Shown here piece by piece: positions 51,953 through 59,793 of a DNA stretch of 64,000 bases (its first letter is position 1; the number at the start of each line of letters is the position of its first letter). The position numbers and the translations under genes are program-made. This DNA is from Ruegeria arenilitoris. Lineage in GTDB: Bacteria > Pseudomonadota > Alphaproteobacteria > Rhodobacterales > Rhodobacteraceae. A model generated the notes under the pieces. That model did not search any database. It saw only the letters and a program-made list of their open reading frames with translations, and was not told the DNA's origin. The stretch covers positions 124,001 to 188,000 of the forward strand of contig NZ_WPYP01000001.1 of NCBI RefSeq assembly GCF_013030985.1, given 5' to 3'.

Positions 51953-52408
51953 TCAGGTGGGCAAGGGGGCGTCGCGCTTGAGCTGGTCCATCACGATCTG
52001 GCTTTGCACCCGCGCGACCGCAGGATGCGGCAGTATCACCTGATGAAGCAAGCTGTTGAGCGCAGATAGATCGTCACAATAGACGCGCAAGAGGTAATCC
52101 GCCTCACCGGTCATCGTCCAGGCGCTGGTGATCTCGGGGCGCGAGTGAACCATGCGGGCGAAACTTTCCGATTGTTCGGGGCCATGGGTGCCCAGATGCA
52201 CCTGAATGAATCCCTGCACGTGCAACCCCAGCTTCAGCGCGTCCAACCGCGCGGTATATCCGGTGATGTAGCCCTCGGCCTCCAGCCTTTGCCGCCGCCG
52301 CCCGGCCTGACTGGGCGACAGGTTCAACATCTCCCCCAGTTGATGCGCGGTCAGATGGGCGTCTTTCTGCAGGGCGGACAGCAGGCGCGTGTCTGTGGCA
52401 TCCAGCAT
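51953..52408 (-). CDS. Lrp/AsnC-family regulator divergent from hpd
   Basis: 151 residues. The N-terminal HTH is LDATDTRLLSALQKDAHLTAHQLGEMLNLSPSQAGRRRQRLEAEGYI; the AsnC-type ligand-binding domain follows with VQGFIQVHLGTHGPEQSESFARMVHSRPEITSAWTMTGEADYLLRVYCDDLSAL. Divergent placement next to hpd suggests control of tyrosine/phenylalanine catabolism in response to an aromatic amino acid or its keto acid. It lies 20 nt from the antiporter start on the same strand. Confidence 0.92.
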   Translation of the reverse strand: MLDATDTRLLSALQKDAHLTAHQLGEMLNLSPSQAGRRRQRLEAEGYITGYTARLDALKLGLHVQGFIQVHLGTHGPEQSESFARMVHSRPEITSAWTMTGEADYLLRVYCDDLSALNSLLHQVILPHPAVARVQSQIVMDQLKRDAPLPT

Positions 52409-52449
52409 ATGCGGACTTTCTTCGTTAAAGCTCGAAATGGTGCGGCTTT

Positions 52450-52487
52450 TGCGCGTTTTTTATCAGGTTACACGAAAACAACGCGCA
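52450..52487. promoter_or_regulatory. Inverted repeat between the Lrp gene and hpd
   Basis: TGCGCGTT (52450-52457) and AACGCGCA (52480-52487) are perfect 8-bp complements, 22 nt apart, each flanked by T/A runs. The arrangement suits a two-site Lrp/AsnC-type operator in the 147-nt divergent region. Confidence 0.55.
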
Positions 52488-52555
52488 GAAACAGCGCTGA
52501 TTAATGCGTATTTTGGAATCAGCAAAGAAATTCCTGTTTTAAAAGGAGGTGCGCC

Positions 52556-53653
52556 ATGGGCCCTTTCCCTCATAACGCCCCGAAATCTGTCATCAGCAAG
52601 GAAAACCCGGTCGGAACCGACGGGTTTGAGTTTGTGGAATTTGCGCATCCTGAACCGCAGGAGTTGCGCGATCTGTTCGCCAGAATGGGATTTGAGCACG
52701 TCGGCTACCACACGGATAGGCCAGCGGTAGAGCTTTGGCAGCAAGGCGACGTGACCTACATCCTGAATGCCGACCCCGAGAGCTTTGCCGCGCGCTTTGT
52801 CGAGGAACACGGGCCCTGCGCTTCGGCCATGGGCTGGCGTGTTGTGGATGCGCAAAAAGCCTATGACCACGCGATTGCCAAAGGCGCCGAACCCTATGAC
52901 GCGGCGGACAAGACCATGGATGTACCTGCGATCAAGGGGATCGGAGGCTCGCTGATCTATTTCATCGACCAATACCATGACACGTCGCCCTATAATCACG
53001 AATTCACCTGGATCAAACAGTCCAAGCCGCGCGGCGACGGGTTCTATTATCTCGATCACCTGACGCACAACGTCTATCGCGGGAATATGGACAAGTGGTT
53101 TCAGTTTTACGAAAGCCTGTTCAACTTCCGCGAAATCCGGTTCTTTGACATTCAGGGCAAATACACCGGCCTTTTCAGCCGCGCCCTGACGTCGCCCTGC
53201 GGCCGTATCCGCATTCCGATCAACGAAGATCGTGGCGAAACCGGGCAGATCGTGTCCTACCTGAACAAGTACAAGGGCGAGGGCATCCAACATATCGCGG
53301 TAGGCAGCGATGATATTTATGCTTCGACCGATGCGATTGCCGAGAAAGGGTTGAAGTTCATGCCGGGCCCGAACGAGGCTTATTATGATATGTCCAAGGA
53401 TCGCGTCACCGATCACGAAGAGCCTCTGGACCGGATGATGAAGCACGGCATCCTGATCGACGGCGAGGGCGTTGTAGACGGCGGAGAGACTCGAATCCTG
53501 CTGCAAATCTTTTCGAAAACCGTGATCGGGCCGATCTTTTTCGAGTTCATTCAGCGCAAAGGCGATGATGGATTCGGCGAGGGAAACTTTCAGGCCCTGT
53601 TCGAATCCATCGAACGTGAGCAGATCGAAAGCGGCGAAATTACAGCAGCTTGA
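52556..53653 (+). CDS. hpd: 4-hydroxyphenylpyruvate dioxygenase
   Basis: 365 residues. It converts 4-hydroxyphenylpyruvate to homogentisate in tyrosine catabolism. Iron ligands are seen as the histidine in YYLDHLTHNVYRG, the histidine in GIQHIAVGSDDIYAS, and the glutamate in IGPIFFEFIQRKGDDGFGEGNFQALFESIE. The start ATG 52556 has a full AAGGAGGT. hmgA and other homogentisate genes are not in the window. The divergent Lrp/AsnC gene is the likely regulator. Confidence 0.97.
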   Translation: MGPFPHNAPKSVISKENPVGTDGFEFVEFAHPEPQELRDLFARMGFEHVGYHTDRPAVELWQQGDVTYILNADPESFAARFVEEHGPCASAMGWRVVDAQKAYDHAIAKGAEPYDAADKTMDVPAIKGIGGSLIYFIDQYHDTSPYNHEFTWIKQSKPRGDGFYYLDHLTHNVYRGNMDKWFQFYESLFNFREIRFFDIQGKYTGLFSRALTSPCGRIRIPINEDRGETGQIVSYLNKYKGEGIQHIAVGSDDIYASTDAIAEKGLKFMPGPNEAYYDMSKDRVTDHEEPLDRMMKHGILIDGEGVVDGGETRILLQIFSKTVIGPIFFEFIQRKGDDGFGEGNFQALFESIEREQIESGEITAA

Positions 53654-53663
53654 GTGTCTGAGT

Positions 53664-53689
53664 TAAAGCGGGCGGTTTCGCCCGCTTTA
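53664..53689. terminator. Bidirectional terminator between hpd and the PilM/PilP-like gene
   Basis: TAAAGCGGGCG, a 4-nt loop, CGCCCGCTTTA: an 11-bp perfect stem ending in TTT on one side and AAA on the other. It serves the two convergent genes. The right arm includes the stop codon of the minus-strand gene. Confidence 0.85.
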
Positions 53690-55546
53690 GCCACGCGGCA
53701 TTTTCAACGTCAGGTTCCGGCCTTTTTTCTGATAGCGCAGTTCGCTGTCTCCGATCGCGATGACCTTACCGCCGTCCAGCCTGTCCCCCACTTTCAGTTT
53801 CTTGTAGCGACCGCTGGGTAGCCGCACCAGCGCGCGGCGGTTGGCGGGCGTGCCGTAGACGCCGATCAGGTTCAGTTTGCGTAGGTTCAGCGCATTGTCG
53901 ATCGTTGCCTGTCGCGCGACCGAGGTCGATGACGGGATTTTGGGGGCTACGGCTTTGGGCTTGAACCCCTCGGTGTCGATCTGACCGATACCGGCAGCCG
54001 AACCCAAGCTGGCGGTTTGTGTGCTGGATGAAGGGGCAAGACCGGCAGGGCGCGTTTTAGGACGTGGCACGCGCATCCCGCCCAGCACAACGGGGTCAGG
54101 GGTTTCTTCAATCTCTGGCTGTTGCAACGACGCAGGGCGAACTTTGGGGCGCAGCGCCGCCAATTCCTCACGCGATCGCCCGCCCAACTGTTGGCGCTCG
54201 AACCGTTCGGCCAGGTCATCGGGGCGCGACTTGGGACGTAACCCGGCCAGCCTGTCAGAGGGCTCTTCTTCCAGGCTTGGTTCCTGCTCGAACCGAAGTG
54301 GCGGCGCAGGAGGTGCTTTCGACGGGCGCCCGAGATAGACGGCAATCCCCTCGGGGTTCAACGTCCCCTCGGTACTGGGGATGACCAGCCCGCGGTCATC
54401 CAGATCGAACCGGGAACCGGCAACGCTGGGCAGGGCGACCTGATCAAAGGGCATGTCGGTGGCAAAGCTATCGACGGAAGGTTGCGCAATCGCATCTTTG
54501 GACAGGTCGGAATTGTCGATGGAGGCCAGATACAGCTCGTCCTCAGGGGTCAGCGCCGGGGGTGTCAAAGGGGCGGGCGTCGTGATCTCGATGACGGGTT
54601 GGGCCGGGATGTCCTGCGGTTCGGGTTCACGGTCGACCTCTTCGACCAGCGTAGGTTCCACGTTCAGCGCTTCGAGAATGGCAGCATCCGTGGGGGTTAG
54701 GTCAGTGTCTTCGACAGGAGCGGGGTCCGTTTCACGCTCGGCTGTCTCGGTAGGCGGAGCTTCGGGCTCGACCGTGATCTCCGGCGTGGTGTCACTGACC
54801 TGAGTGTCAGGTTCTGGCAGAGTGATTTCGCCCTGCGCGGTTTCCGGTTCCTCGCCACCATCCGACGCGATCAGAGCCCACGCCCCCAACGCAACCGCGA
54901 CGGCCAGCGCAGCGGCTATCGGTACGGCATATCGTTTGAGCAATGCGTCAGTGATCGGCTTAGGAGCCGCGCTGTCGGACGGAGTGCGGAACACATCCGG
55001 AGCCGTTGTATCCGCGATGGCATGGACATTTGGCGCTGGGGTTTCACTGTCCTGCGCGGGCGTCAGGCTTTCGCTTTTTTGTTCCGAAAACAGCGGTTCG
55101 GACGGGAAATTGGCTCGATCGGTTTCTGCTGTGAACTGAACCGGGATAAATCCGTGTTCGGCAGCGAAATCGCGTGCTTCACCCAGTGTCTGCCTCGCGA
55201 TGGCCGCTACATGGGTGGTAGTGCCAACCGTTGCAATGTCAAAGACAAGCTCTTCGACCGAGTAGGGTGTCTCATCCGCCAGCGCGGATTGGGCCTGTTT
55301 TGCGCTTTCATCCGATTCTTCGGCACCTGTTTCCAACGACAGAAAACGGACCTGATCGGGCGGAATCACAACCTTGCAGTTCAGGTTGTTTTCCAGCGCA
55401 AAGGCCTTGTCCCGCAAGGCATGGAGCTGAGCGTTCAGGTCCGGCGCATCCAGCGCAACCTCACCAATGCAGAACCAGTCGCCGTCCGACTGGTGGTGCA
55501 CAGATATTCCGGTCGCAGAAAAAGACAGCGCAAAGGCGGGTTTCAT
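53687..55546 (-). CDS. Orphan PilM/GspL-like and PilP/GspC-like fusion protein
   Basis: 619 residues. Residues ~1-150 (ALSFSATGISVHHQSDGDWFCIGEV, then VKV-type CKVVIPPDQVRFLSLETGA, EELVFDIATVGTTTHVAAIARQTLGEARDFAAEHGFIPVQFTAETD) resemble the actin-like N-terminal domains of PilM/GspL. A membrane helix (VPIAAALAVAVALGAWALIA) is at ~residues 212-231. A long Pro/Glu/Thr-rich spacer follows. The last ~75 residues (LNLIGVYGTPANRRALVRLPSGRYKKLKVGDRLDGGKVIAIGD) resemble the PilP/GspC periplasmic HR domain. No pilus or type II genes are nearby. Function unproven. Confidence 0.7.
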   Translation of the reverse strand: MKPAFALSFSATGISVHHQSDGDWFCIGEVALDAPDLNAQLHALRDKAFALENNLNCKVVIPPDQVRFLSLETGAEESDESAKQAQSALADETPYSVEELVFDIATVGTTTHVAAIARQTLGEARDFAAEHGFIPVQFTAETDRANFPSEPLFSEQKSESLTPAQDSETPAPNVHAIADTTAPDVFRTPSDSAAPKPITDALLKRYAVPIAAALAVAVALGAWALIASDGGEEPETAQGEITLPEPDTQVSDTTPEITVEPEAPPTETAERETDPAPVEDTDLTPTDAAILEALNVEPTLVEEVDREPEPQDIPAQPVIEITTPAPLTPPALTPEDELYLASIDNSDLSKDAIAQPSVDSFATDMPFDQVALPSVAGSRFDLDDRGLVIPSTEGTLNPEGIAVYLGRPSKAPPAPPLRFEQEPSLEEEPSDRLAGLRPKSRPDDLAERFERQQLGGRSREELAALRPKVRPASLQQPEIEETPDPVVLGGMRVPRPKTRPAGLAPSSSTQTASLGSAAGIGQIDTEGFKPKAVAPKIPSSTSVARQATIDNALNLRKLNLIGVYGTPANRRALVRLPSGRYKKLKVGDRLDGGKVIAIGDSELRYQKKGRNLTLKMPRG

Positions 55547-55710
55547 ATTCCCGAGGAACCATAATTGTCAGCATCAATGCAAACGACATCTCGTTCGCAG
55601 AGCGACATTAAAGCAGGTTCCCGCCGAGGGAAAGAAAAAGCCGGACATTCCCCTTGTTTGATCGACCCTCACATCCCCATGTTGGTGTCGAAGAAATTGG
55701 AGGGAAGACC

Positions 55711-56406
55711 TTGAAGAAAATCGCTTTTCTGGCCGCGATGATGGCCATGACCGCGGCGGGCATTGCCCATGCGGAAGAACGTCGCATCACGGTGGATGCC
55801 GCCGGTACCGTTCAGGCCGCGCCGGACATGGCGACCATCACTCTGGGTGTGACAAACGAAGACCCCGAGGCGTCGAATGCAATGCAGGCGACCTCTGATG
55901 CGGTTGCGCAGATTCTGAATCGGCTGGAGGACATGGGCATCGAATCCCGCGATGTGCAGACCCGCGACCTGTCGCTGTCACCGGTTTGGTCCGGTCGCAA
56001 TAGCCCCAGTGGTGAACGCCCCGAGATTTCGGGGTTTGTTGCATCCAACAATGTACAGGTTCGTGTGCGTGATTTGACCAAACTGGGAACAATCATGGAT
56101 GCGGTCATTCAGGATGGTGCCAATGATTTCGGCGGGCTGAGCTTTGGCGTGCAGGATCCCGCACCACTGCAGGCAGAGGCACGCGCCAAGGCGGTGGCTG
56201 AGGCCACCGCAAAAGCCGAACAACTGGCGCAGGCGGCCAGCGTGACTTTGGGGCAGGTCCAGACGATCAGCGAACAGGTCGGCGGCATTCGTCCCGCGTC
56301 TCAGATGCGCGCGATGAGCATGGCCGAGGCGGGTGGCGTTCCAGTGGCTGGGGGCGAGATTTCAGTCTCGGTCAATGTGTCTATGGAATTCGGGATTTCC
56401 GACTGA
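55711..56406 (+). CDS. SIMPL-domain (DUF541) periplasmic protein
   Basis: About 231 residues from TTG 55711, which has GGAGGGAAG upstream and starts a clean signal peptide (LKKIAFLAAMMAMTAAGIAHA). The SIMPL domain covers the rest: RRITVDAAGTVQAAPDMATITLGVTNEDPEASNAMQ, SPVWSGRNSPSGERPEISGFVASNNVQVRVRDLTKLGTIMDAVIQDGAN, and ARAKAVAEATAKAEQLAQAASVTLG. Such proteins are exported and of poorly known function, often linked to stress. It overlaps the convergent GNAT gene by 45 nt. Confidence 0.9.
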   Translation: MKKIAFLAAMMAMTAAGIAHAEERRITVDAAGTVQAAPDMATITLGVTNEDPEASNAMQATSDAVAQILNRLEDMGIESRDVQTRDLSLSPVWSGRNSPSGERPEISGFVASNNVQVRVRDLTKLGTIMDAVIQDGANDFGGLSFGVQDPAPLQAEARAKAVAEATAKAEQLAQAASVTLGQVQTISEQVGGIRPASQMRAMSMAEAGGVPVAGGEISVSVNVSMEFGISD

Positions 56407-57120
56407 TCCAGAGTCTTTGGCGCGGGCCTTCAGCGATTGCCGCTGCTGGCCCGTTTGGTCGAAATTGTCCGGCGACAGCCAGGCCTCGAACGCGGTCTTG
56501 ATGCGTGGCCATTCACTGTCGAGGATCGAATACCAGGCCGTATCCCGGTTGCGACCTTTATAGTGGGTCGCCTGCCGGAAAATGCCCTCGAAGGTAAATC
56601 CCAACCGCTCGGCCGCGCGGCAGGACGCGGCATTCAGTGCATCGCATTTCCACTCGTACCGGCGATAGCCCAATTCTTCGAAAACACGGCGCATCATCAG
56701 GTACATGGTCTCGGTCGATTTCGGGCTGCGCTGTAACAGGGGCGAGAAGTGGATGTGCCCAACTTCGATCGCACCCGCTGCGGGTTCAATCCGCAGGAAT
56801 GAGGCCATGCCCACCGGGATCTCGTTTTCGTCGAGTACCGTGTGGAACATCGGATCGGCATCCATGCAGGTGGCGCGGGCCCATTCCACAAAATCGTGTT
56901 CCGATTCGAACGGCCCATAGGGCAGATAGGTCCAATTGCGGCCATCCGTATCATTGGCAAACGCCCGGTAAAGCCCGGGCGCGTGCCGATTCACGTCCAG
57001 CGGCACGACAGAACAATACTGGCCCTCCATCGGCGTATAAGGCGGCGTCGGGCGCGGGAAATCGCCCGATACCGGCCTGCCGATTGGCTGACCCAGATCG
57101 TTGGTGTCGTGCCCGCTCAT
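56362..57120 (-). CDS. GNAT-family acetyltransferase (RimJ/RimL type)
   Basis: 252 residues. The acetyl-CoA fold is seen as VPLDVNRHAPGLYRAFANDTDGRNWTYLPYGPFESEHDFVEWARA, GAIEVGHIHFSPLLQRSPKSTETMYLMMRRVFEELGYRRYEWKCDALNAASCRAAERLGFTFEGIFRQATHYKGRNRDTAWYSILDSEW. The pattern matches RimJ/RimL-like N-acetyltransferases acting on proteins or small molecules; substrate unknown. It overlaps the SIMPL gene's 3' end and lies 3 nt upstream of metY on the same strand, so it is probably cotranscribed behind metY. Confidence 0.9.
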   Translation of the reverse strand: MSGHDTNDLGQPIGRPVSGDFPRPTPPYTPMEGQYCSVVPLDVNRHAPGLYRAFANDTDGRNWTYLPYGPFESEHDFVEWARATCMDADPMFHTVLDENEIPVGMASFLRIEPAAGAIEVGHIHFSPLLQRSPKSTETMYLMMRRVFEELGYRRYEWKCDALNAASCRAAERLGFTFEGIFRQATHYKGRNRDTAWYSILDSEWPRIKTAFEAWLSPDNFDQTGQQRQSLKARAKDSGSVGNPEFHRHIDRD

Positions 57121-57123
57121 CCG

Positions 57124-58416
57124 TCAGACCGACGCTTTGGCCAGTGCCTGATCCAGATCAGCAATCAGGTCGTCGGCGTCTTCGATTCCGATGGACAGGC
57201 GCACCACGTTCGGCCCGGCGCCTGCAGCCTCTTGCTGTTCCGGGGTCAGTTGGCGGTGGGTGGTCGAGGCCGAGTGGATGATCAGCGACCGCGCATCGCC
57301 AAGGTTGGCGACGTGGCTGAAAATCTCAAGCGAGTTCACCAGCCTGACGCAGGCGTCATAGCCGCCCTTGACCGCAAAGGTGAACAGCGCGCCGGCGCCC
57401 TTTTTGTACTGCGCCTGAACCCGGTCGTGATAAGGCGAAGAGGGCAGACCGGCATAGGTGACATAATCCACGCGGTCGTCAGCCTCGAGCCAGGCGGCGA
57501 TTTTCTGGGCGTTTTCGACGTGGCGTTGCATCCGCAGCGAGAGTGTCTCAATCCCCAGCAGCGTGTAATGGGCGGCTTGCGGGTTCATGGTCATGCCCAG
57601 ATCGCGCAGGCCGATGGCGATACCGTGGAAGGTAAAGGCCAGCGGGCCGAACGTCTCGTGAAATTTTAGGCCGTGATAGGCCGCTTCCGGTTCGCTGAGC
57701 GAGGGGAACTTGTCATTCGCCGACCAGTCGAACTTGCCCGAATCCACGATGCAGCCGCCGGTGACGGTGCCGTTGCCGGTCAGGTATTTGGTGGTCGAGT
57801 GCACGACCAGAGTTGCGCCTTGCTCAATGGGGCGGCACAGGTACGGGGTTGCCGAAGTGTTGTCGACAATCAGAGGAATACCTGCTGCATCTGCAATATC
57901 AGCCATTGCACGGATGTCGGTGACATAGCCGCCCGGGTTGGCAATGGATTCGCAGAACACTGCGCGGGTGTTTTCGTCGATGGCGTCTTTCACGGCGTCC
58001 AGATCGTCGGTGTCCACGAATTTGGCCGACCAGCCAAAGCGTTTGATGGTCTGGCTGAACTGCGTGACCGTACCGCCATACAGACGGGTCGAGGCCACCA
58101 CGTTGCAACCCGGCCCCATCAGCGGGAACAGCGCCATGATCTGGGCTGCGTGACCCGAGGAGCAGCAAACTGCACCAACGCCGCCCTCAAGTGTAGCGAT
58201 ACGTTCCTGAAGAACGGCTACGGTCGGGTTGGTCAGGCGGGAATAGATGAAGCCAACCTCTTGCAGGTTGAACAGAGCCGCGGCGTGATCGGCATCGCGG
58301 AACACGTAAGCCGTGGTTTGGTAAATCGGCGTCTGGCGCGCACCTGTCGCGGGATCGGGCCGTGCGCCCGCGTGAATTTGCAATGTGTCGAAACCGTAAG
58401 TCGGGCCGTCAGACAT
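57124..58416 (-). CDS. metY: O-acetylhomoserine aminocarboxypropyltransferase (direct sulfhydrylation)
   Basis: 430 residues, the MetY length. It makes homocysteine from O-acetylhomoserine and sulfide. Cys/Met-metabolism PLP motifs: QTTAYVFRDADHAAALFNLQEVGFIYSRLTNPTVAVLQERIATLEGG, the PLP lysine in VVHSTTKYLTGNGTVTGG and the SIGIEDADDLIADL end. MetZ or methionine gamma-lyase are the alternatives, but length and the YSRLTNPT form favour MetY. No S-adenosylmethionine riboswitch is recognised in the 72-nt upstream gap. Confidence 0.92.
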   Translation of the reverse strand: MSDGPTYGFDTLQIHAGARPDPATGARQTPIYQTTAYVFRDADHAAALFNLQEVGFIYSRLTNPTVAVLQERIATLEGGVGAVCCSSGHAAQIMALFPLMGPGCNVVASTRLYGGTVTQFSQTIKRFGWSAKFVDTDDLDAVKDAIDENTRAVFCESIANPGGYVTDIRAMADIADAAGIPLIVDNTSATPYLCRPIEQGATLVVHSTTKYLTGNGTVTGGCIVDSGKFDWSANDKFPSLSEPEAAYHGLKFHETFGPLAFTFHGIAIGLRDLGMTMNPQAAHYTLLGIETLSLRMQRHVENAQKIAAWLEADDRVDYVTYAGLPSSPYHDRVQAQYKKGAGALFTFAVKGGYDACVRLVNSLEIFSHVANLGDARSLIIHSASTTHRQLTPEQQEAAGAGPNVVRLSIGIEDADDLIADLDQALAKASV

Positions 58417-58488
58417 CGTCGAAATCTCCTGTTGGAATGTGCGTTGCAGAATCTCTAGGCGATCCGGCGCGCGCGCACAACAATCCTG

Positions 58489-59484
58489 TCAGCGCATCCA
58501 AAGGCCGTTGTTGCGGATCGTGTTGCGAATGACCTGCTCGCGCTGGGGCAGGTTTTCCCGGTCGAACAGGTCGCGGATCTTGTGGCCCTTGCGTTGCAGA
58601 ACCAGCTTTTTGATCGGCTCATACCCTTTGAGTACCTTCTTGACCCGGTTGGGGGCCGCGACGGTTTCCAGCACTTCGACCACGTGGTCGCTTTCCCGTG
58701 CATAGAGCAGAGGGAACAGGCGATAGTGGCAGCTAACCGATCCGTCCAGCAAGCCGGGGGGCAGGGCATCACGGCCGCCGCCAAACGAATGGATGACCAG
58801 CGGCAGGGCGGCCTGATCCAGCCAGGGATCGAGGTTCTGCCCAGCCAGTTCTGGGATTTCCTCATCCCGGATCGTGCGGGCATAGTCCAGAAACCGCTCT
58901 CCGAACTTGCGCGGGCAGGAATAGAAAAAATAGCCCGCGTTGAAATACAGATACCGTCGCCAGTAATCCATCGGCTGGCTGGCGTCCTGCGAGCTTTCGA
59001 AATCCAGATCAAAGCGACGGTACAGGGCGTTCCAGATGCCATCGAAGCCGGGACCATAGAGCGTCGGCTTGGGCCATGTGCACTCGACCTTTGGCGAGGC
59101 TCCGGGACGGTCGAAATCAAACGGCACCGAGGTCAGATCGCCGGTGATCAGCGTGTCGCTGTCGAAGAACACGAAGGGCTCGCCTTCGGGGAGGGCCAAC
59201 AGGGCCTCGATCTTGTTGCCATAGGGATAGCTGTCGCCGAAGAGGTGAGTGTCGAAAGGCAGTATCTCGGCATCCAGTTGTCGCAGGGCTTTCAGTACGT
59301 CCTCGTTCCGGATGCTCGGGTCCTGACGCCAGCGTGGCCCGGGCTGCGGCACGGCCACGAACAGCCGCCCCGTGAAGTTCGGTGAGCTGTGGCGCAGAGA
59401 GGCCGCGAACAGCAGGGCCTCGTATTGCAGCCGGTTGTTTTGCCCGATGATGACGATGTTGAACTTCGAAGAACTGGCCTGCAT
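58489..59484 (-). CDS. Glycosyltransferase-like protein (GT8-like fold)
   Basis: 331 residues. It begins FNIVIIGQNNRLQYEALLFAASLRHSSPNFTGRLFVAVPQPG and has a DxD-type motif in EPFVFFDSDTLITGDL, with YLYFNAGYFFYSCPRKFGERFLDYART typical of GT-A enzymes that act on surface sugars. The acceptor and donor are not known. ATG 59484 is where homology begins; the longer frame to 59553 is unlikely. It is the only gene on the minus strand between metY and preT and may be in a separate transcript from the glycan cluster at 24-30 kb. Confidence 0.82.
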   Translation of the reverse strand: MQASSSKFNIVIIGQNNRLQYEALLFAASLRHSSPNFTGRLFVAVPQPGPRWRQDPSIRNEDVLKALRQLDAEILPFDTHLFGDSYPYGNKIEALLALPEGEPFVFFDSDTLITGDLTSVPFDFDRPGASPKVECTWPKPTLYGPGFDGIWNALYRRFDLDFESSQDASQPMDYWRRYLYFNAGYFFYSCPRKFGERFLDYARTIRDEEIPELAGQNLDPWLDQAALPLVIHSFGGGRDALPPGLLDGSVSCHYRLFPLLYARESDHVVEVLETVAAPNRVKKVLKGYEPIKKLVLQRKGHKIRDLFDRENLPQREQVIRNTIRNNGLWMR

Positions 59485-59793
59485 CAGGTGACTTTCACGT
59501 ATCTGGCCGTCGTGCGGCGCTGCTCGTTGTGTTTGACCTACAGCACGTAGCAAGGCCCGTCAAAACCAGATGCGGGGAATCTTTTGTTTCCATGCAACCA
59601 GAGGCCGTATCGGCACATCTCATGTGTTGCGCGTTTTCGGAATGCAAGAAAAACAGGCGGTTTTGTCAAAGAAACCAGGGCAATCCGTCCTGTTTTGGTG
59701 GTTTTTGACGATTTTCTAAATTTTACCAATTGATAAAAAATCAGATTGTGGCAAGCTGAGACCATAACAAACATATCTACAGGGAGTAGAGCG
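59485..59793. other. Divergent promoter region for the glycosyltransferase and preT
   Basis: About 309 bases without a gene. The right half (59640-59760) is AT-rich and contains the palindrome described separately. The left half, near the glycosyltransferase start, holds nothing that I can name. Confidence 0.6.
59721..59738 (+). promoter_or_regulatory. Near-perfect 18-bp palindrome upstream of preT
   Basis: TTTTACCAATTGATAAAA is self-complementary except one pair, centred on CAATTG. It lies 55 nt before the preT start. It looks like the binding site of a dimeric repressor, possibly a GntR-type protein sensing pyrimidines. Confidence 0.6.

Noticed and set aside
58417..58488. SAM riboswitch upstream of metY
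   Set aside because: Alphaproteobacterial met genes often have SAM-II, but I see no matching core in these 72 bases.
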